Notes under the pieces: generated by a model
Seen by the model: the letters and a program-made list of their open reading frames with translations, nothing else
Told to the model about the DNA's origin: nothing
Databases searched by the model: none
NCBI RefSeq assembly: GCF_000299335.2
Contig: NZ_CP004387.1
Coordinates: 3,860,994-3,924,993, forward strand
DNA: 64,000 nucleotides
DNA from: Isoalcanivorax pacificus W11-5
GTDB taxonomy: Bacteria; Pseudomonadota; Gammaproteobacteria; Pseudomonadales; Alcanivoracaceae
Direction: 5' to 3'
Made by a program: the position numbers and the translations under genes
Shown: positions 1 through 8,188 of the stretch, piece after piece
How positions within the stretch are numbered: the stretch's first letter is position 1
How the letters are laid out: the number at the start of each line of letters is the position of its first letter

Positions 1-411
1 CGAGATGGCGAGCAGGTTGAACACCGACAGCCAGATGTAGAAGGTACGCGCCACCCAGGCATTCTCCGGCACACTGCTGAACGCGGCGGCAAAGAGCAGC
101 AGGTTCAGCACGAAGAAGCCGTAGGTCCACGGCAGCAGATGCCGGCGCGCCACCATGGAGGCCAGAAAGCCGAACAGCGGCAATGCCGCCAGCGTCGCAA
201 TGAAGGTGCCGGTGAACAACCATTGCAGGTTCTCGACGCCACCGGCGATGCCCATGGTCTCGCGCACCGGGCGCAGCATGAAATAGCCGGTGAACAGCAG
301 GAAAAACATCAGCAGGCCCGCCGTCACCGGCGGTGCCTCCTGCGGCTTAAGATTGAACAGCCGGCTCACCAGCCGGGTGAGTGCCTGCGCGGCAACGCGG
401 TGCGGCGCCAC
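1..411 (-). CDS. MFS / NTP-NDP-exchange-like transporter, N-terminal part
   Basis: Only the N-terminal ~137 residues are in the window; the gene runs off the left edge. The reading frame is open from a GTG at 411, which lies three bases after the in-frame stop of the aldo/keto reductase, so the two are probably co-transcribed. It begins with a short basic segment, followed by hydrophobic helices. The stretch GYFMLRPVRETMG resembles the first transmembrane segment of the nucleotide (ATP/ADP-type) transporter branch of the major facilitator superfamily. Substrate cannot be told from this fragment. The start codon is uncertain because no clear Shine-Dalgarno precedes the GTG. Confidence 0.65.
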   Translation of the reverse strand, partial: MAPHRVAAQALTRLVSRLFNLKPQEAPPVTAGLLMFFLLFTGYFMLRPVRETMGIAGGVENLQWLFTGTFIATLAALPLFGFLASMVARRHLLPWTYGFFVLNLLLFAAAFSSVPENAWVARTFYIWLSVFNLLAIS

Positions 412-414
412 GGC

Positions 415-1338
415 TCAGGCAAACATGCCAATCAGCGAACGTTGCTGCGCGTCCGTCAGCAGCGGCCCGATGCCGCCCTGGAGATTGTCCGCCTGTCGGT
501 CGGCACGGCTGGTGGCCGGGATCACCGTGGTCACCGCCGGATGACTGATGGCGAATTTCAGGAACATCTGCGCCCAGGAACTTACGCCAGCCTCTTCGGC
601 CCAGTCGGGCAGCGGAGTATTGCGCACACTGGCAAACAGACGGCCATCATCAAAGGCGCGGTTGATCAGCACAGCCACGCCCTTTTCCTGCGCCAGTGGC
701 AGCACTGTGCGCGCGGCATTGGGTGAATTGACGGAATAGTGAATCTGGATGAAATCCAGTTTCTCGGTGCGCAGGATCTGTTCCAGTTCGTCCAGGCCGC
801 TGTCGAGATAGTGGGTCACGCCGACGTATTTCGTCTTGCCCTGCTCTTTCAGTTCGCGCGCATAGGGCAACTGGATTTTCCACTGGCGCAGATTATGGAC
901 CTGCAACAGCTCGACATGATCGGTGCGCAGCCGGCGCTGTGATGCTGCCCATTGCGCCTCGGCGGCCTCGCGCGTGTCAGCGGCAATTTTGGTGGCCAGG
1001 AAGCACTGCTCGCGCCAGCCGCCCTCCTCCAGCAACTGCCCCAGCACCGCATCGGCACCGCTGTAGTTGGGAGAAGTATCGATCAGCGTTGCACCGCCCT
1101 CGAAGAACACCTTGAGGACATCCTTCAACCCGTTGAATTTGTCCGAGCCAGGCGTGGCCTCGAAGCTACCGGAGGTGCCGGCGCCAATGACGGGCAGGGT
1201 TTCACCGGTAGCGGGAATGGCGCGCTGGCGCAGCGCCTGGGCAGATTCGCCGGCCAGGGCAAAGCCGGCGCGGGACACCAGCGCCAGGCCAGCGGTGGTG
1301 GCCATGGCGGCATGAAGAAAACGGCGACGTGAATACAT
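415..1338 (-). CDS. Tat-exported aldo/keto reductase
   Basis: This 307-aa protein has a twin-arginine signal (YSRRRFLHAA, residues 2-11, then a hydrophobic stretch ending in ALA) and an aldo/keto reductase domain. Visible AKR elements are the DTSPNYSGAD segment carrying the catalytic Asp and Tyr, a Lys in LATKIA and a His in LLQVHN. These match the Asp-Tyr-Lys-His tetrad of the family, which reduces carbonyls with NADPH. Export of a folded, cofactor-loaded reductase would explain the Tat signal. The substrate is unknown. It is immediately upstream of the partial transporter. Confidence 0.85.
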   Translation of the reverse strand: MYSRRRFLHAAMATTAGLALVSRAGFALAGESAQALRQRAIPATGETLPVIGAGTSGSFEATPGSDKFNGLKDVLKVFFEGGATLIDTSPNYSGADAVLGQLLEEGGWREQCFLATKIAADTREAAEAQWAASQRRLRTDHVELLQVHNLRQWKIQLPYARELKEQGKTKYVGVTHYLDSGLDELEQILRTEKLDFIQIHYSVNSPNAARTVLPLAQEKGVAVLINRAFDDGRLFASVRNTPLPDWAEEAGVSSWAQMFLKFAISHPAVTTVIPATSRADRQADNLQGGIGPLLTDAQQRSLIGMFA

Positions 1339-1406
1339 GGCGGGCGCTCCTTTGCAGTCTGCTCAGTGGACTACCCTATCCCAACGGCGATAAAGCAGGC
1401 CAATTC

Positions 1407-1677
1407 TTAAGGAACCTCTGAATAACTCCCCAGTGGTTCTGGCTTTCTGGGCGGCGCCTGATCAAGGCGCGACTTCGAAGGCATAGCGGGCTACGTCGAG
1501 AAGTCGTAACGCGGAGCAGGCGCCGCCCAGAAAGCCCCGCAGGGCGGGCGCTACAGCACGCATTAGCCGCGTTGCGACGCTTGGCAAGGGCTACGGCCAT
1601 TGCCGGCGCGCCGCGCCTTGCTACTGCATGCTGTAGCGCCCGCAGAACCACCGGGGAGTTATTCAGAGGTTCCTTAA
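1407..1677. mobile_element. MITE-like nested inverted-repeat element, 271 bp
   Basis: The element is bounded by TTAA on both sides. Its ends are imperfect inverted copies: GGAACCTCTGAATAACTCCC from 1411 matches the reverse complement of 1652-1673. Inside, 1441-1460 (GGCTTTCTGGGCGGCGCCTG) is a perfect 20-bp inverted match to 1517-1536, and 1545-1562 pairs with 1626-1643 with about one mismatch. No transposase frame fits. The ends look like those of IS5-type elements from memory, which is unverified. It fills the gene-free stretch between the reductase and the sodium channel. Confidence 0.75.
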
Positions 1678-1702
1678 CCAGACCAGAGGGAGCGCCCAGG
1701 GT

Positions 1703-2533
1703 TCAGCGCTGCTCCAGTTTCGCCATGCGCTCGCTGATATCACGCAGCAATCGCACGATCTCTTCACGTTCGTGGCGCGCCTTGTCGTCCGCCGCCTGGC
1801 GCTCGGCACGCTGCTCGCTTTCGTGCACTTCCTGGGTGGCGCTGACGATGATGGCGATGAACAGGTTCAGCACCATGAAGCTGGAGATCAGGATAAACGG
1901 CACGAAGAACAGCCAGGCCCAGGGATAGGCTTCCATGACCGGGCGGGCGATGCCCATGGACCAGCTTTCCAGTGTCATGATCTGGAACAGGGTGTAGGCA
2001 CTCTTGCCGAGTGAGCCGAACCAGTCCGGGAACTGATCACCGAACAGCTCGGTGCCCATCACGCCAAATACGTAGAACATCATCAACAGCAGCGCGGCGG
2101 TCCAGCCGATGCCGGGCAGTGCCTGCAGCAACGAATCCACCAGCATGCGCAGGCGCTGCACGGTGGAGAGCAGGCGCAGCACCCGGAGAATGCGCAGGCT
2201 GCGCAGAATCTGCAGCGGGCCGGAGGCCGGTACCAGTGCGATGCCGACAATCAGGAAATCGAACACATTCCAGCCGGATCGGAAAAAGCGCGGGCCGAAG
2301 GCCACCAGCTTGATCACCAGCTCCGCCACGAACACCGCCAGCACGCCCTGGTTGAGCCACAGCAGCACGGCGCCAAAACGCGCCCGCGCCACGTCGGACG
2401 TTTCCACACCCAGCACCACCGCATTGATCAGAATCAGCACAGTGATCAGCCGGCGCAGGGCCGGTGATTCAATCCAGTCGCCGAGACGCTGCTGCCAGCC
2501 CGGGGCCGGGGTCTGCGTGCTGCCGTAATCCAT
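1703..2533 (-). CDS. Voltage-gated sodium channel, BacNav type
   Basis: This 276-aa, six-transmembrane subunit would form a homotetrameric channel in the inner membrane. The S4 voltage sensor is seen at residues 111-120 with arginines every third position (R111, R114, R117, R120). The selectivity filter is TLESWSM at 187-193, the signature found in bacterial sodium channels of the NavAb/NavMs type. S6 (about 210-232) is followed by a charged, heptad-like C-terminus (236-276) that should form the tetrameric coiled coil. It stands alone as a transcription unit next to the MITE-like element. A calcium channel is unlikely because the filter has a single acidic residue. Confidence 0.93.
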   Translation of the reverse strand: MDYGSTQTPAPGWQQRLGDWIESPALRRLITVLILINAVVLGVETSDVARARFGAVLLWLNQGVLAVFVAELVIKLVAFGPRFFRSGWNVFDFLIVGIALVPASGPLQILRSLRILRVLRLLSTVQRLRMLVDSLLQALPGIGWTAALLLMMFYVFGVMGTELFGDQFPDWFGSLGKSAYTLFQIMTLESWSMGIARPVMEAYPWAWLFFVPFILISSFMVLNLFIAIIVSATQEVHESEQRAERQAADDKARHEREEIVRLLRDISERMAKLEQR

Positions 2534-2578
2534 GCCACTGTACTCCGCTCACCACCAAAGCCGGGGAGTATACCCAAG

Positions 2579-3109
2579 TCAGGGGAGCACAGACTCCACG
2601 GCACGGATCAGCGCGTCATCGTCCGGGGCGATACGGCTGGAGAAGCGCCCCACCACATTGCCATCCGCGTCCAGCAGGTACTTGTAGAAATTCCAGCGCG
2701 GCGCACCGCCGCCCTCTTCCGCCAGATAGCGGAACAGCGGCAAGGCATCCTCCCCCTTCACCGGCTGTGGCGCCGTCATGGTGAAAGTGACGCCGTAATT
2801 GATATAGCAGACGCTGGCGGTCTCGGCCTGGTCGTCTGCTTCCTGGCGAAAATCATCGGAGGGCACACCAAGTATGTTCAGGCCCTGGTCATGATAGGTC
2901 TCATACAGGTGTTGCAGCCCGGTGAACTGTTTGGTGAAACCACAGAAGCTCGCGGTATTGACCACCAGCAGTGGCTTGCCGGCGAACTGGCACAGGTCCA
3001 CGGTGTCGCTGGAATGCAGTTTTGGCAGCGTCGCATTGAAGGGCGCGGGACACTCCCCGGCCCGGACGCACAAGGGAACAAGCAACAACAGGGTGACGGC
3101 AGCACGCAT
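2579..3109 (-). CDS. Exported glutathione peroxidase-family protein
   Basis: I start this 176-aa protein at the internal ATG giving [17 protein letters not shown], a normal Sec signal peptide; an upstream in-frame ATG at 3136 would add nine residues in front of it. The peroxidatic cysteine is C56 in [12 protein letters not shown]. The family Gln and Trp-Asn residues are recognisable in DDFRQEA and RWNFYKYL. It is the cysteine (not selenocysteine) form, so thioredoxin-dependent reduction of hydroperoxides in the periplasm is likely. A second, cytosolic homologue lies at 38442-38921. Confidence 0.85.
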   Translation of the reverse strand: MRAAVTLLLLVPLCVRAGECPAPFNATLPKLHSSDTVDLCQFAGKPLLVVNTASFCGFTKQFTGLQHLYETYHDQGLNILGVPSDDFRQEADDQAETASVCYINYGVTFTMTAPQPVKGEDALPLFRYLAEEGGGAPRWNFYKYLLDADGNVVGRFSSRIAPDDDALIRAVESVLP

Positions 3110-3173
3110 GATCGGTCGGTCTCCAATGGGGGGCACAGTGTCGTGCCAACGGCAGCACGGTGACGTGAACGCG

Positions 3174-3764
3174 TTACAGGCCTCGCGTCCAGAACATCAT
3201 GGGTTTCTCACTCTCGGTCGCGTCACCCGTATCGCGCCAGGCGTAATGGGTCAGCATGTGCGGCTGGCGCTGGTAACCGCGCGCCATCCAGAAGGTGTCC
3301 AGCGGCCGGTAATCCGCCGGCCGCGCCGGATGGTCAGCCGCCCGCTGCACGGCGCAGAAGGTGGTCACCGGAAACCCGAGCCGCCCGGCAAAGGCTTCGC
3401 GCTCATCGAAAAACCGGTGGCCCAGGCCCCGGCCACGATAGCGGGCATCGAGAACGGATTCGCCAAAGTAGAACACCGACGACACTGGCACGCCCTGGTC
3501 CGTGAACGGTTTCCGGAACGCGGCATCAGCATCCGCCATCGGCAGGCCACTGGACGCACCGATCACCCGGTCGCCGTCCAGTGCCAGCACCATCAGGCTG
3601 TGCGGCGAGTTCGCGTAGCCATGCAGGTAATCGCGCTCATAGGTCTCCGTGCCCTCGTACAGATAGGGCCACTCGCGAAACACCTGGATGCGCAGGCGGG
3701 CCAGGTGATCGAGCCAGGGCAGAATGGCGGTGCCGGAGACCGGCAGGATGGCGAGTTCAGGCAT
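3174..3764 (-). CDS. GNAT-family N-acetyltransferase
   Basis: The 196-aa sequence carries the acetyl-CoA-binding motif A of the GNAT fold, [16 protein letters not shown], preceded by the beta strand [12 protein letters not shown]. It transfers an acyl group from acyl-CoA to an unidentified amine. It is a single-domain protein of usual length and is transcribed leftward between the higBA pair and the exported glutathione peroxidase. Nothing in the neighbourhood points to the substrate. Confidence 0.82.
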   Translation of the reverse strand: MPELAILPVSGTAILPWLDHLARLRIQVFREWPYLYEGTETYERDYLHGYANSPHSLMVLALDGDRVIGASSGLPMADADAAFRKPFTDQGVPVSSVFYFGESVLDARYRGRGLGHRFFDEREAFAGRLGFPVTTFCAVQRAADHPARPADYRPLDTFWMARGYQRQPHMLTHYAWRDTGDATESEKPMMFWTRGL

Positions 3765-3836
3765 GGCAGTGCGACAGGGTGGGTAGCAACGAAAGACATT
3801 ATGGGCAGCAAAGCCACCCGGCGCGAGCCCACCGCG

Positions 3837-4124
3837 TCAGGCAGCGACCAGCTTTTTCACATTCAGGCGATGACGATTCTGCTCGGCAAACCAGAGCTCA
3901 TACTGAAGTTGCTGGTTGAGCCAGCTTTCGGCGCTGGTCTCAAAGGCAATGGAAAGCCGCACCGCCATCTCCGGGCTGATACCGGCACGCCCGTTGAGCA
4001 ACGCACTCAGCGCCTTGCGACTGACGCCCAATGCCTCCGCCGCCTCTGTCACAGACAACCCCAGGGGTTCAAGGCAGAGCGCTCTGATGATTTCGCCCGG
4101 ATGGGGCGGGTTGTGCATCCGCAT
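3837..4124 (-). CDS. higA: HigA-type antitoxin, XRE-family HTH
   Basis: This 95-aa protein starts [14 protein letters not shown], the typical N-terminus of HigA antitoxins, and has an XRE helix-turn-helix ([20 protein letters not shown]). The start at 4124 follows a GAGGG Shine-Dalgarno and lies ten bases after the HigB stop; an extended frame to 4196 would overlap higB and is not favoured. HigA neutralises HigB and represses the operon. The toxin-first order is the usual one for hig loci. Confidence 0.9.
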   Translation of the reverse strand: MRMHNPPHPGEIIRALCLEPLGLSVTEAAEALGVSRKALSALLNGRAGISPEMAVRLSIAFETSAESWLNQQLQYELWFAEQNRHRLNVKKLVAA

Positions 4125-4134
4125 GACACGGCCC

Positions 4135-4413
4135 TCAATGATAATCCTCGTAATCCACCACCTCGGCATCCTCACCGTCGAAGCGGAATGTGACACGCCA
4201 GTTAGCGCTGACCGTCACCGACCAGATATCCGCTCGACGCCCGGACAACGGGTGCAATCGCAACCCGGGTAACGCCATATCGCACGGCTCACGCGCCGCA
4301 TGCAGGCGGCCAAGTATCAACCGCAACCTTGCTGCATGGGCGGGCTGGATACCCGCAGTGGTGCCCGTCTGAAAGAAGCGGGCCAGTCCCTTGTGCCTGA
4401 AGCTTCGAATCAT
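4135..4413 (-). CDS. higB: HigB-type RelE-superfamily toxin
   Basis: The 92-aa product beginning [14 protein letters not shown] has the length and start of HigB mRNA interferases, which cut mRNA on the ribosome. The central [20 protein letters not shown] segment and the terminal VDYEDYH are typical of the family. A longer frame to 4446 exists, but the internal ATG gives the canonical N-terminus. It precedes higA by ten bases on the same strand. Both genes look intact. Confidence 0.9.
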   Translation of the reverse strand: MIRSFRHKGLARFFQTGTTAGIQPAHAARLRLILGRLHAAREPCDMALPGLRLHPLSGRRADIWSVTVSANWRVTFRFDGEDAEVVDYEDYH

Positions 4414-4453
4414 GCGAATCGTAACCCGATACGTCACAGGTATCAATTAATGG

Positions 4454-4756
4454 TCAACGGCTCTCCAGCAACTGCCGCCCCAGCGCCGCCAGGACCTCCT
4501 GCTCCGCCACCTGGTACACCGCCGTGCCATGCTCTGCCGCCATGTCCGCCAACAGGGCGCGCAGCCGGGCGCAGGCCGCTGGGGTGAACAGCGGTTCGCC
4601 ATCGATAAAGTTGAAGACGACTTCCGGCGGGTCATCCGGGTGGAAGGCGAGCTGGCGCGCGGCCATGGTCTGCCACCAGCGGGTCAGGCCGGTGTGGCTG
4701 CGGTCAGTCCAGTCGGGAATCTGGTCGGCATCAACGCGCTCGGGCTTGTCGGGCAT
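4454..4756 (-). CDS. Unknown 100-aa protein behind a LexA box
   Basis: I do not recognise this protein. The start at 4756 is fixed by a strong GGAGGTG Shine-Dalgarno at 4761-4768. The product is acidic and soluble with no membrane segment or signal. It has an N-terminal part rich in Asp and Trp (IPDWTDRSHTGLTRWWQ), a middle strand (PPEVVFNFIDGE) and a helical C-terminal half. The upstream palindrome ACTGTTCATAAGGACAGT, 40 bp before the ATG, matches a LexA operator and differs at one position from the one before yebG. An SOS-induced role is inferred; the biochemical function is unknown. Confidence 0.8.
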   Translation of the reverse strand: MPDKPERVDADQIPDWTDRSHTGLTRWWQTMAARQLAFHPDDPPEVVFNFIDGEPLFTPAACARLRALLADMAAEHGTAVYQVAEQEVLAALGRQLLESR

Positions 4757-4795
4757 GGTGCACCTCCGGGATGATCTGCCCGACAATAGCAAAAC

Positions 4796-4813
4796 ACTGT
4801 CCTTATGAACAGT
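4796..4813 (-). promoter_or_regulatory. LexA box upstream of the unknown 100-aa gene
   Basis: Read in the direction of the gene, the site is ACTGTTCATAAGGACAGT, which contains the CTGT-N8-ACAG core of gammaproteobacterial LexA operators. It lies 40 bp upstream of the start codon at 4756. The yebG box at 59331-59348 is identical except for one base and sits at the same distance from its start codon. The box abuts the stop codon of the TSUP gene. Confidence 0.8.
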
Positions 4814-5550
4814 TATCGTGCTGCCGCCAGCACCAGCGTGGCGCCGGTGAACAGCAGCAGCACGAACACCGCCTGCCGGAAGCGCTGCTCGTCGATACGC
4901 CGGTGCAGCCATTCGCCGAGCACCACGCCCACCACCAGCAGGGGGACATAGCCCAGCAGCCGGGGCAGCGCCGGCAGCAGGGTGCCGTCGATAAGGAAGA
5001 TCAGGGTCAGCAGGCTGTTGAGCGCAAACCAGACACAGATCAGGGTGGCGCGGAAGCGGGTCTTGTCCAGTTGCACGCCGGTCAGGGCGTAGACCAGCAA
5101 TGGCCCGCCGGAGGCGAACAGGCCGTGGGTCAGGCCGGCGCCGAGCATCAGGGTGCGGGTCAGCCAGGGCGGGTGGGCGCTGCCCTGGGTGGCACGCGCC
5201 ATACGCCAGAGTTCGCGTGCGGCAAACCAGACAATCAGGGCGCCAAAAAGGGTCTTGGCAAGGCCCGCCCCGAGCGCCGGGCGCAACAGGTAGCCGGCAA
5301 CGGTGCCCAACGCCATCAGCGGCAGGATCATCCGCAACAGGGTGGGCAGATGAATGTGCCGGTAGTGACGCAGCGTCAGGTAACCACTCATCAGGATGTT
5401 CAGCGGCACCAGCACCGGCAGCAGCGCCGGTATGGGGAGCAGCATCGCCCCCAGCGAGAGGGCAATGACGATACTGCCGAATCCGGTGACGGCTTCGATG
5501 GTGTAGGCGATCAGGATGAACAGGCCGAGCCACAACCAGGGATCGATCAC
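4813..5550 (-). CDS. TSUP-family (TauE/SafE) membrane transporter
   Basis: This is a 245-aa integral membrane protein with about seven to eight hydrophobic helices and the family's two related halves; GFGSIVIALSLGAMLLPIP is the first-half motif and GLTHGLFASGGPLLVYAL the second. TSUP proteins move sulfite, sulfonates or other organic anions, usually outward. It is the last gene of the leftward operon and overlaps the preceding SDR gene by four bases, so it may export an acid produced by that pathway. Confidence 0.85.
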   Translation of the reverse strand: MIDPWLWLGLFILIAYTIEAVTGFGSIVIALSLGAMLLPIPALLPVLVPLNILMSGYLTLRHYRHIHLPTLLRMILPLMALGTVAGYLLRPALGAGLAKTLFGALIVWFAARELWRMARATQGSAHPPWLTRTLMLGAGLTHGLFASGGPLLVYALTGVQLDKTRFRATLICVWFALNSLLTLIFLIDGTLLPALPRLLGYVPLLVVGVVLGEWLHRRIDEQRFRQAVFVLLLFTGATLVLAAAR

Positions 5551-6335
5551 TGCTGCAGCTCCACCGCGAATTTCTTCATCATGATGCGCAGATACAGGTC
5601 CGGCGCCAGCCGCCAGAGCAGGCTGCCGAACACCGCCAGGTTGTCGGAGTAGACGCGCTTTTTGCGGCGCGTCCAGGCATCGACGATACGCTCGGCCATC
5701 CAGCCGGCGTCTTTCATCTTGCCGACCATGGACCGTGCGTGGGACGCCGGTTTGCCGTCGAACCCAAGCGCATGCTGTTCGATCGGCGTGTCAAGAAAAC
5801 TCGGGTAGGCCATCAGCACATGCACGCCGTGCTGTGCCTGTTCGCAGCGCAGCACTTCAAACGATTGCGCCAGCGCGCTCTTGGCGGCGCAATAGGCAGT
5901 GCGGCCGAGCACCGGCATCCAGCCGGCCATGGAGCCGATATTGATGATGCCGCCCTGGTGTGCCTGCAGTTGCTGCAGGCTGGATAACGCCAGTGCCAGC
6001 GGCGCATCCCAGTCCACCTGCATGACTTTGCGCAGCACCGCCATGTCGGTTTTTTCTGCCAGTGAACGGTGCGTGATGCCGGCGTTATTGACCAGGACGC
6101 GCACGCCGCCAAACCGGGACTGTGCCAGGTCCATCAAGGCATCGCGATGCGCCAGGTGCGTAATGTCACCGGCCAGCGTTGCAACCCGTGCCGGGGTAGC
6201 CAGCTCTGTTTCGCGTTGCGCCAGCAACGCCGCATTCATGTCGGCCAGCAGCACATTTTCACCACGTCGGTGAAACGCCTGCGCCAGGGCCCAGCCAAGG
6301 CCGCCGGCGGCGCCGGTGATCAGGATACAGCTCAT
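5547..6335 (-). CDS. SDR-family oxidoreductase
   Basis: This 262-aa classical short-chain dehydrogenase has the TGAAGGLG nucleotide-binding motif near the N-terminus, NNAG in the middle, a catalytic Ser in NIGSMAG and the YCAAK Tyr-Lys pair. It should oxidise or reduce an alcohol/ketone with NAD(P). It overlaps its neighbours on both sides by four bases, inside the operon headed by the flavin monooxygenase. The substrate is unknown. Confidence 0.88.
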   Translation of the reverse strand: MSCILITGAAGGLGWALAQAFHRRGENVLLADMNAALLAQRETELATPARVATLAGDITHLAHRDALMDLAQSRFGGVRVLVNNAGITHRSLAEKTDMAVLRKVMQVDWDAPLALALSSLQQLQAHQGGIINIGSMAGWMPVLGRTAYCAAKSALAQSFEVLRCEQAQHGVHVLMAYPSFLDTPIEQHALGFDGKPASHARSMVGKMKDAGWMAERIVDAWTRRKKRVYSDNLAVFGSLLWRLAPDLYLRIMMKKFAVELQQ

Positions 6336-7270
6336 ACATCACCCCGTGCGCGCGCATGCTCGACGTAATAACGGAACGTCTGCTCGGAGCTTTTCTCCGG
6401 CAGGTAACCAAATTCTTCCTTCAGGCGACGGTTGCTCAGCACGGGCCGGTAGCGCAGGAAGTTGACCTGCTCGGGGCCATAACGGCCGATACCGAGGTGT
6501 TTGCCCAGCCACAGCACACTGCGTATCAGGCCCGGCGACAGCGTCAGCACCGGTTTGCCGAGGATGTCTGCAATCTGGTGGATGGTGAGCGCGCCATCAC
6601 CTGCCATGTTGTAAATGCCGGCAGCGTCTTCACGGATGCCCAACTCCATGGCACGGATCACATCCCCGTCCCAGATAAACACGAACGGTGAATCACTGCC
6701 CTTGATGGCCAGCAAACGTTTTTTGGCGAACAGGTGGGTAATCAGGTTGCGTGTGTGCGCACCGAGAATGGTGCCGGGACGGAAGATCAGTTGTTTCAGT
6801 TGCGGGTATTCCTGGCGAAACTCCGCCAGCATGGTTTCGATCTGGCGCTTGTGATCGGAATAGGGAAACTCCGGGTTGCCGCGCAGGGCATCCTGCTCAT
6901 CGATCCAGTCCGGATTGTCGGGATAGTAACCATAGGCAGCGCCGGAGCTGGTCACGGTGATATGGGAGACGCCCGCCCGCACGGCACTGATCAGCACGTT
7001 GCGGGTGCCGTTGACGTCAATGTCATAGTCGCGGGCACGGTCGCCGCTGGCATCCAGCACCGATGCCAGATGCACCACGTGGGTAATTTCCTCGCGCTCC
7101 ATCAGTGCCTGGATGGCGCTGTCGCGCACGTCCATTTCTTGCACTGCAAACGGCAGGTCATCGCGGCGGCGGATATCGGTGCCGACGACGTTGAAATCTG
7201 CCGCCAGCCGGGTGCCCAGCAGGCTGCCCACATAACCTGCCGCGCCAGTGATCAGGATATTCTTCTGCAT
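6332..7270 (-). CDS. Extended SDR, NAD-dependent epimerase/dehydratase family
   Basis: This 312-aa protein opens with ITGAAGYVGSLLG, the extended-SDR Rossmann motif. It carries a catalytic Ser in TSSGAAYG and the YSDHK Tyr-Lys motif. Such proteins include sugar epimerases and 3-beta-hydroxysteroid-type dehydrogenases. With no sugar pathway nearby and a bile-acid-type symporter and a monooxygenase in the same operon, a hydroxy-lipid or terpenoid substrate is more plausible than a nucleotide sugar, but this is inference. Confidence 0.85.
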   Translation of the reverse strand: MQKNILITGAAGYVGSLLGTRLAADFNVVGTDIRRRDDLPFAVQEMDVRDSAIQALMEREEITHVVHLASVLDASGDRARDYDIDVNGTRNVLISAVRAGVSHITVTSSGAAYGYYPDNPDWIDEQDALRGNPEFPYSDHKRQIETMLAEFRQEYPQLKQLIFRPGTILGAHTRNLITHLFAKKRLLAIKGSDSPFVFIWDGDVIRAMELGIREDAAGIYNMAGDGALTIHQIADILGKPVLTLSPGLIRSVLWLGKHLGIGRYGPEQVNFLRYRPVLSNRRLKEEFGYLPEKSSEQTFRYYVEHARARGDV

Positions 7271-7285
7271 CGGTAAGCTCCGGGT

Positions 7286-8188
7286 TCAGGCTGTGCGGAC
7301 GTCGCGTGTGCGCGACCAGATTGACGCCAGGGTCAGGCCGGAGACCAGGTGCCAGACACCCCAGAAAGCAGTGATCAGCATCATGCCGCCAGCCTCGGGG
7401 AAGAAGGTGAACAGTATCACCAGCCCCAGGCCCGAGTTCTGGATACCGACTTCCAGCGTCACCGCACGCCGGTCTTCCAGCGGCAGCCGTAACAGACGCG
7501 CCATACCGTTGCCGAGCGACAGCGCGAGCAGGTTGTGCAGCACCACCAGCCAGAAGAAGGTATGAAAACGCTCCAGGAACAGGTCCACATTGTTGCTGAA
7601 CGCAATGCCGACAAAGCCAAGAAAGACCACCAGGGCAAAAATGCGCAGCGGTTTTTCGCTGCGGGCGGCAAAGCCGGGAAAGCGCTTACCGACCCACATG
7701 CCCAGCATCAGCGGCACCCCCAGCACCAGCAGGACCAGTACCAGAATGCTCAACGGATCAAGGGAAATGCTGGTCAGCAGTTCGCGCGTGTTCGGGTTCA
7801 GGTAACCGTAGAGCGCAAAATTCATCGGCGTCAGCACCGTGGCCACCAGGCTGGAGACGGCCGTCATGCTCACCGACACCGCCACATTGGCTCGCGCCAG
7901 CCAGGTCATCACGTTGGAAAAACTGCCGCCGGGGCAGGACGCCACCAGGATCATGCCCAGCGCCAGTTCCGGGTCAATATCCAGCGCCCAGGTGGCCAGG
8001 CAGGTAGTCGCCGGCAGCAATATGAACTGGGCAAACAGGCCGGCCAGTGGCGCCACCGGGGCAATCAGAATGCGGCGGAAATCTTCTGTCTTCAGCGTCA
8101 GTGACACGCCGAACATCATGCACGCCATGATGACGTTGAGCATGATCAGGCTGGCAGGGTCAAAATGAATCGGCAGTGGCCCTGACAT
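7286..8188 (-). CDS. Bile acid:sodium symporter-family transporter
   Basis: This 300-aa membrane protein of the BASS family has about nine to ten hydrophobic helices. Family features are the LVASCPGGSFSNVMTWLA segment in the first half and LEVGIQNSGLGLVILF in the second, which form the crossed-helix sodium and substrate site. These proteins import organic anions such as bile acids or 2-keto acids with sodium. Its start codon shares a base with the stop of the monooxygenase gene, so the two are translationally coupled. Confidence 0.88.
   Translation of the reverse strand: MSGPLPIHFDPASLIMLNVIMACMMFGVSLTLKTEDFRRILIAPVAPLAGLFAQFILLPATTCLATWALDIDPELALGMILVASCPGGSFSNVMTWLARANVAVSVSMTAVSSLVATVLTPMNFALYGYLNPNTRELLTSISLDPLSILVLVLLVLGVPLMLGMWVGKRFPGFAARSEKPLRIFALVVFLGFVGIAFSNNVDLFLERFHTFFWLVVLHNLLALSLGNGMARLLRLPLEDRRAVTLEVGIQNSGLGLVILFTFFPEAGGMMLITAFWGVWHLVSGLTLASIWSRTRDVRTA

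Noticed and set aside
2922-4193. 423-codon plus-strand open frame
   Set aside because: It runs antisense across the GNAT gene, higA and part of the peroxidase, has no family features, and is Arg/His/Gln-rich, as expected for a shadow of GC-rich genes.
4454-5533. 359-codon minus-strand frame including the unknown 100-aa protein
   Set aside because: Only the last 100 codons have a ribosome site and protein-like composition; the upstream part is an out-of-frame shadow of the TSUP gene.
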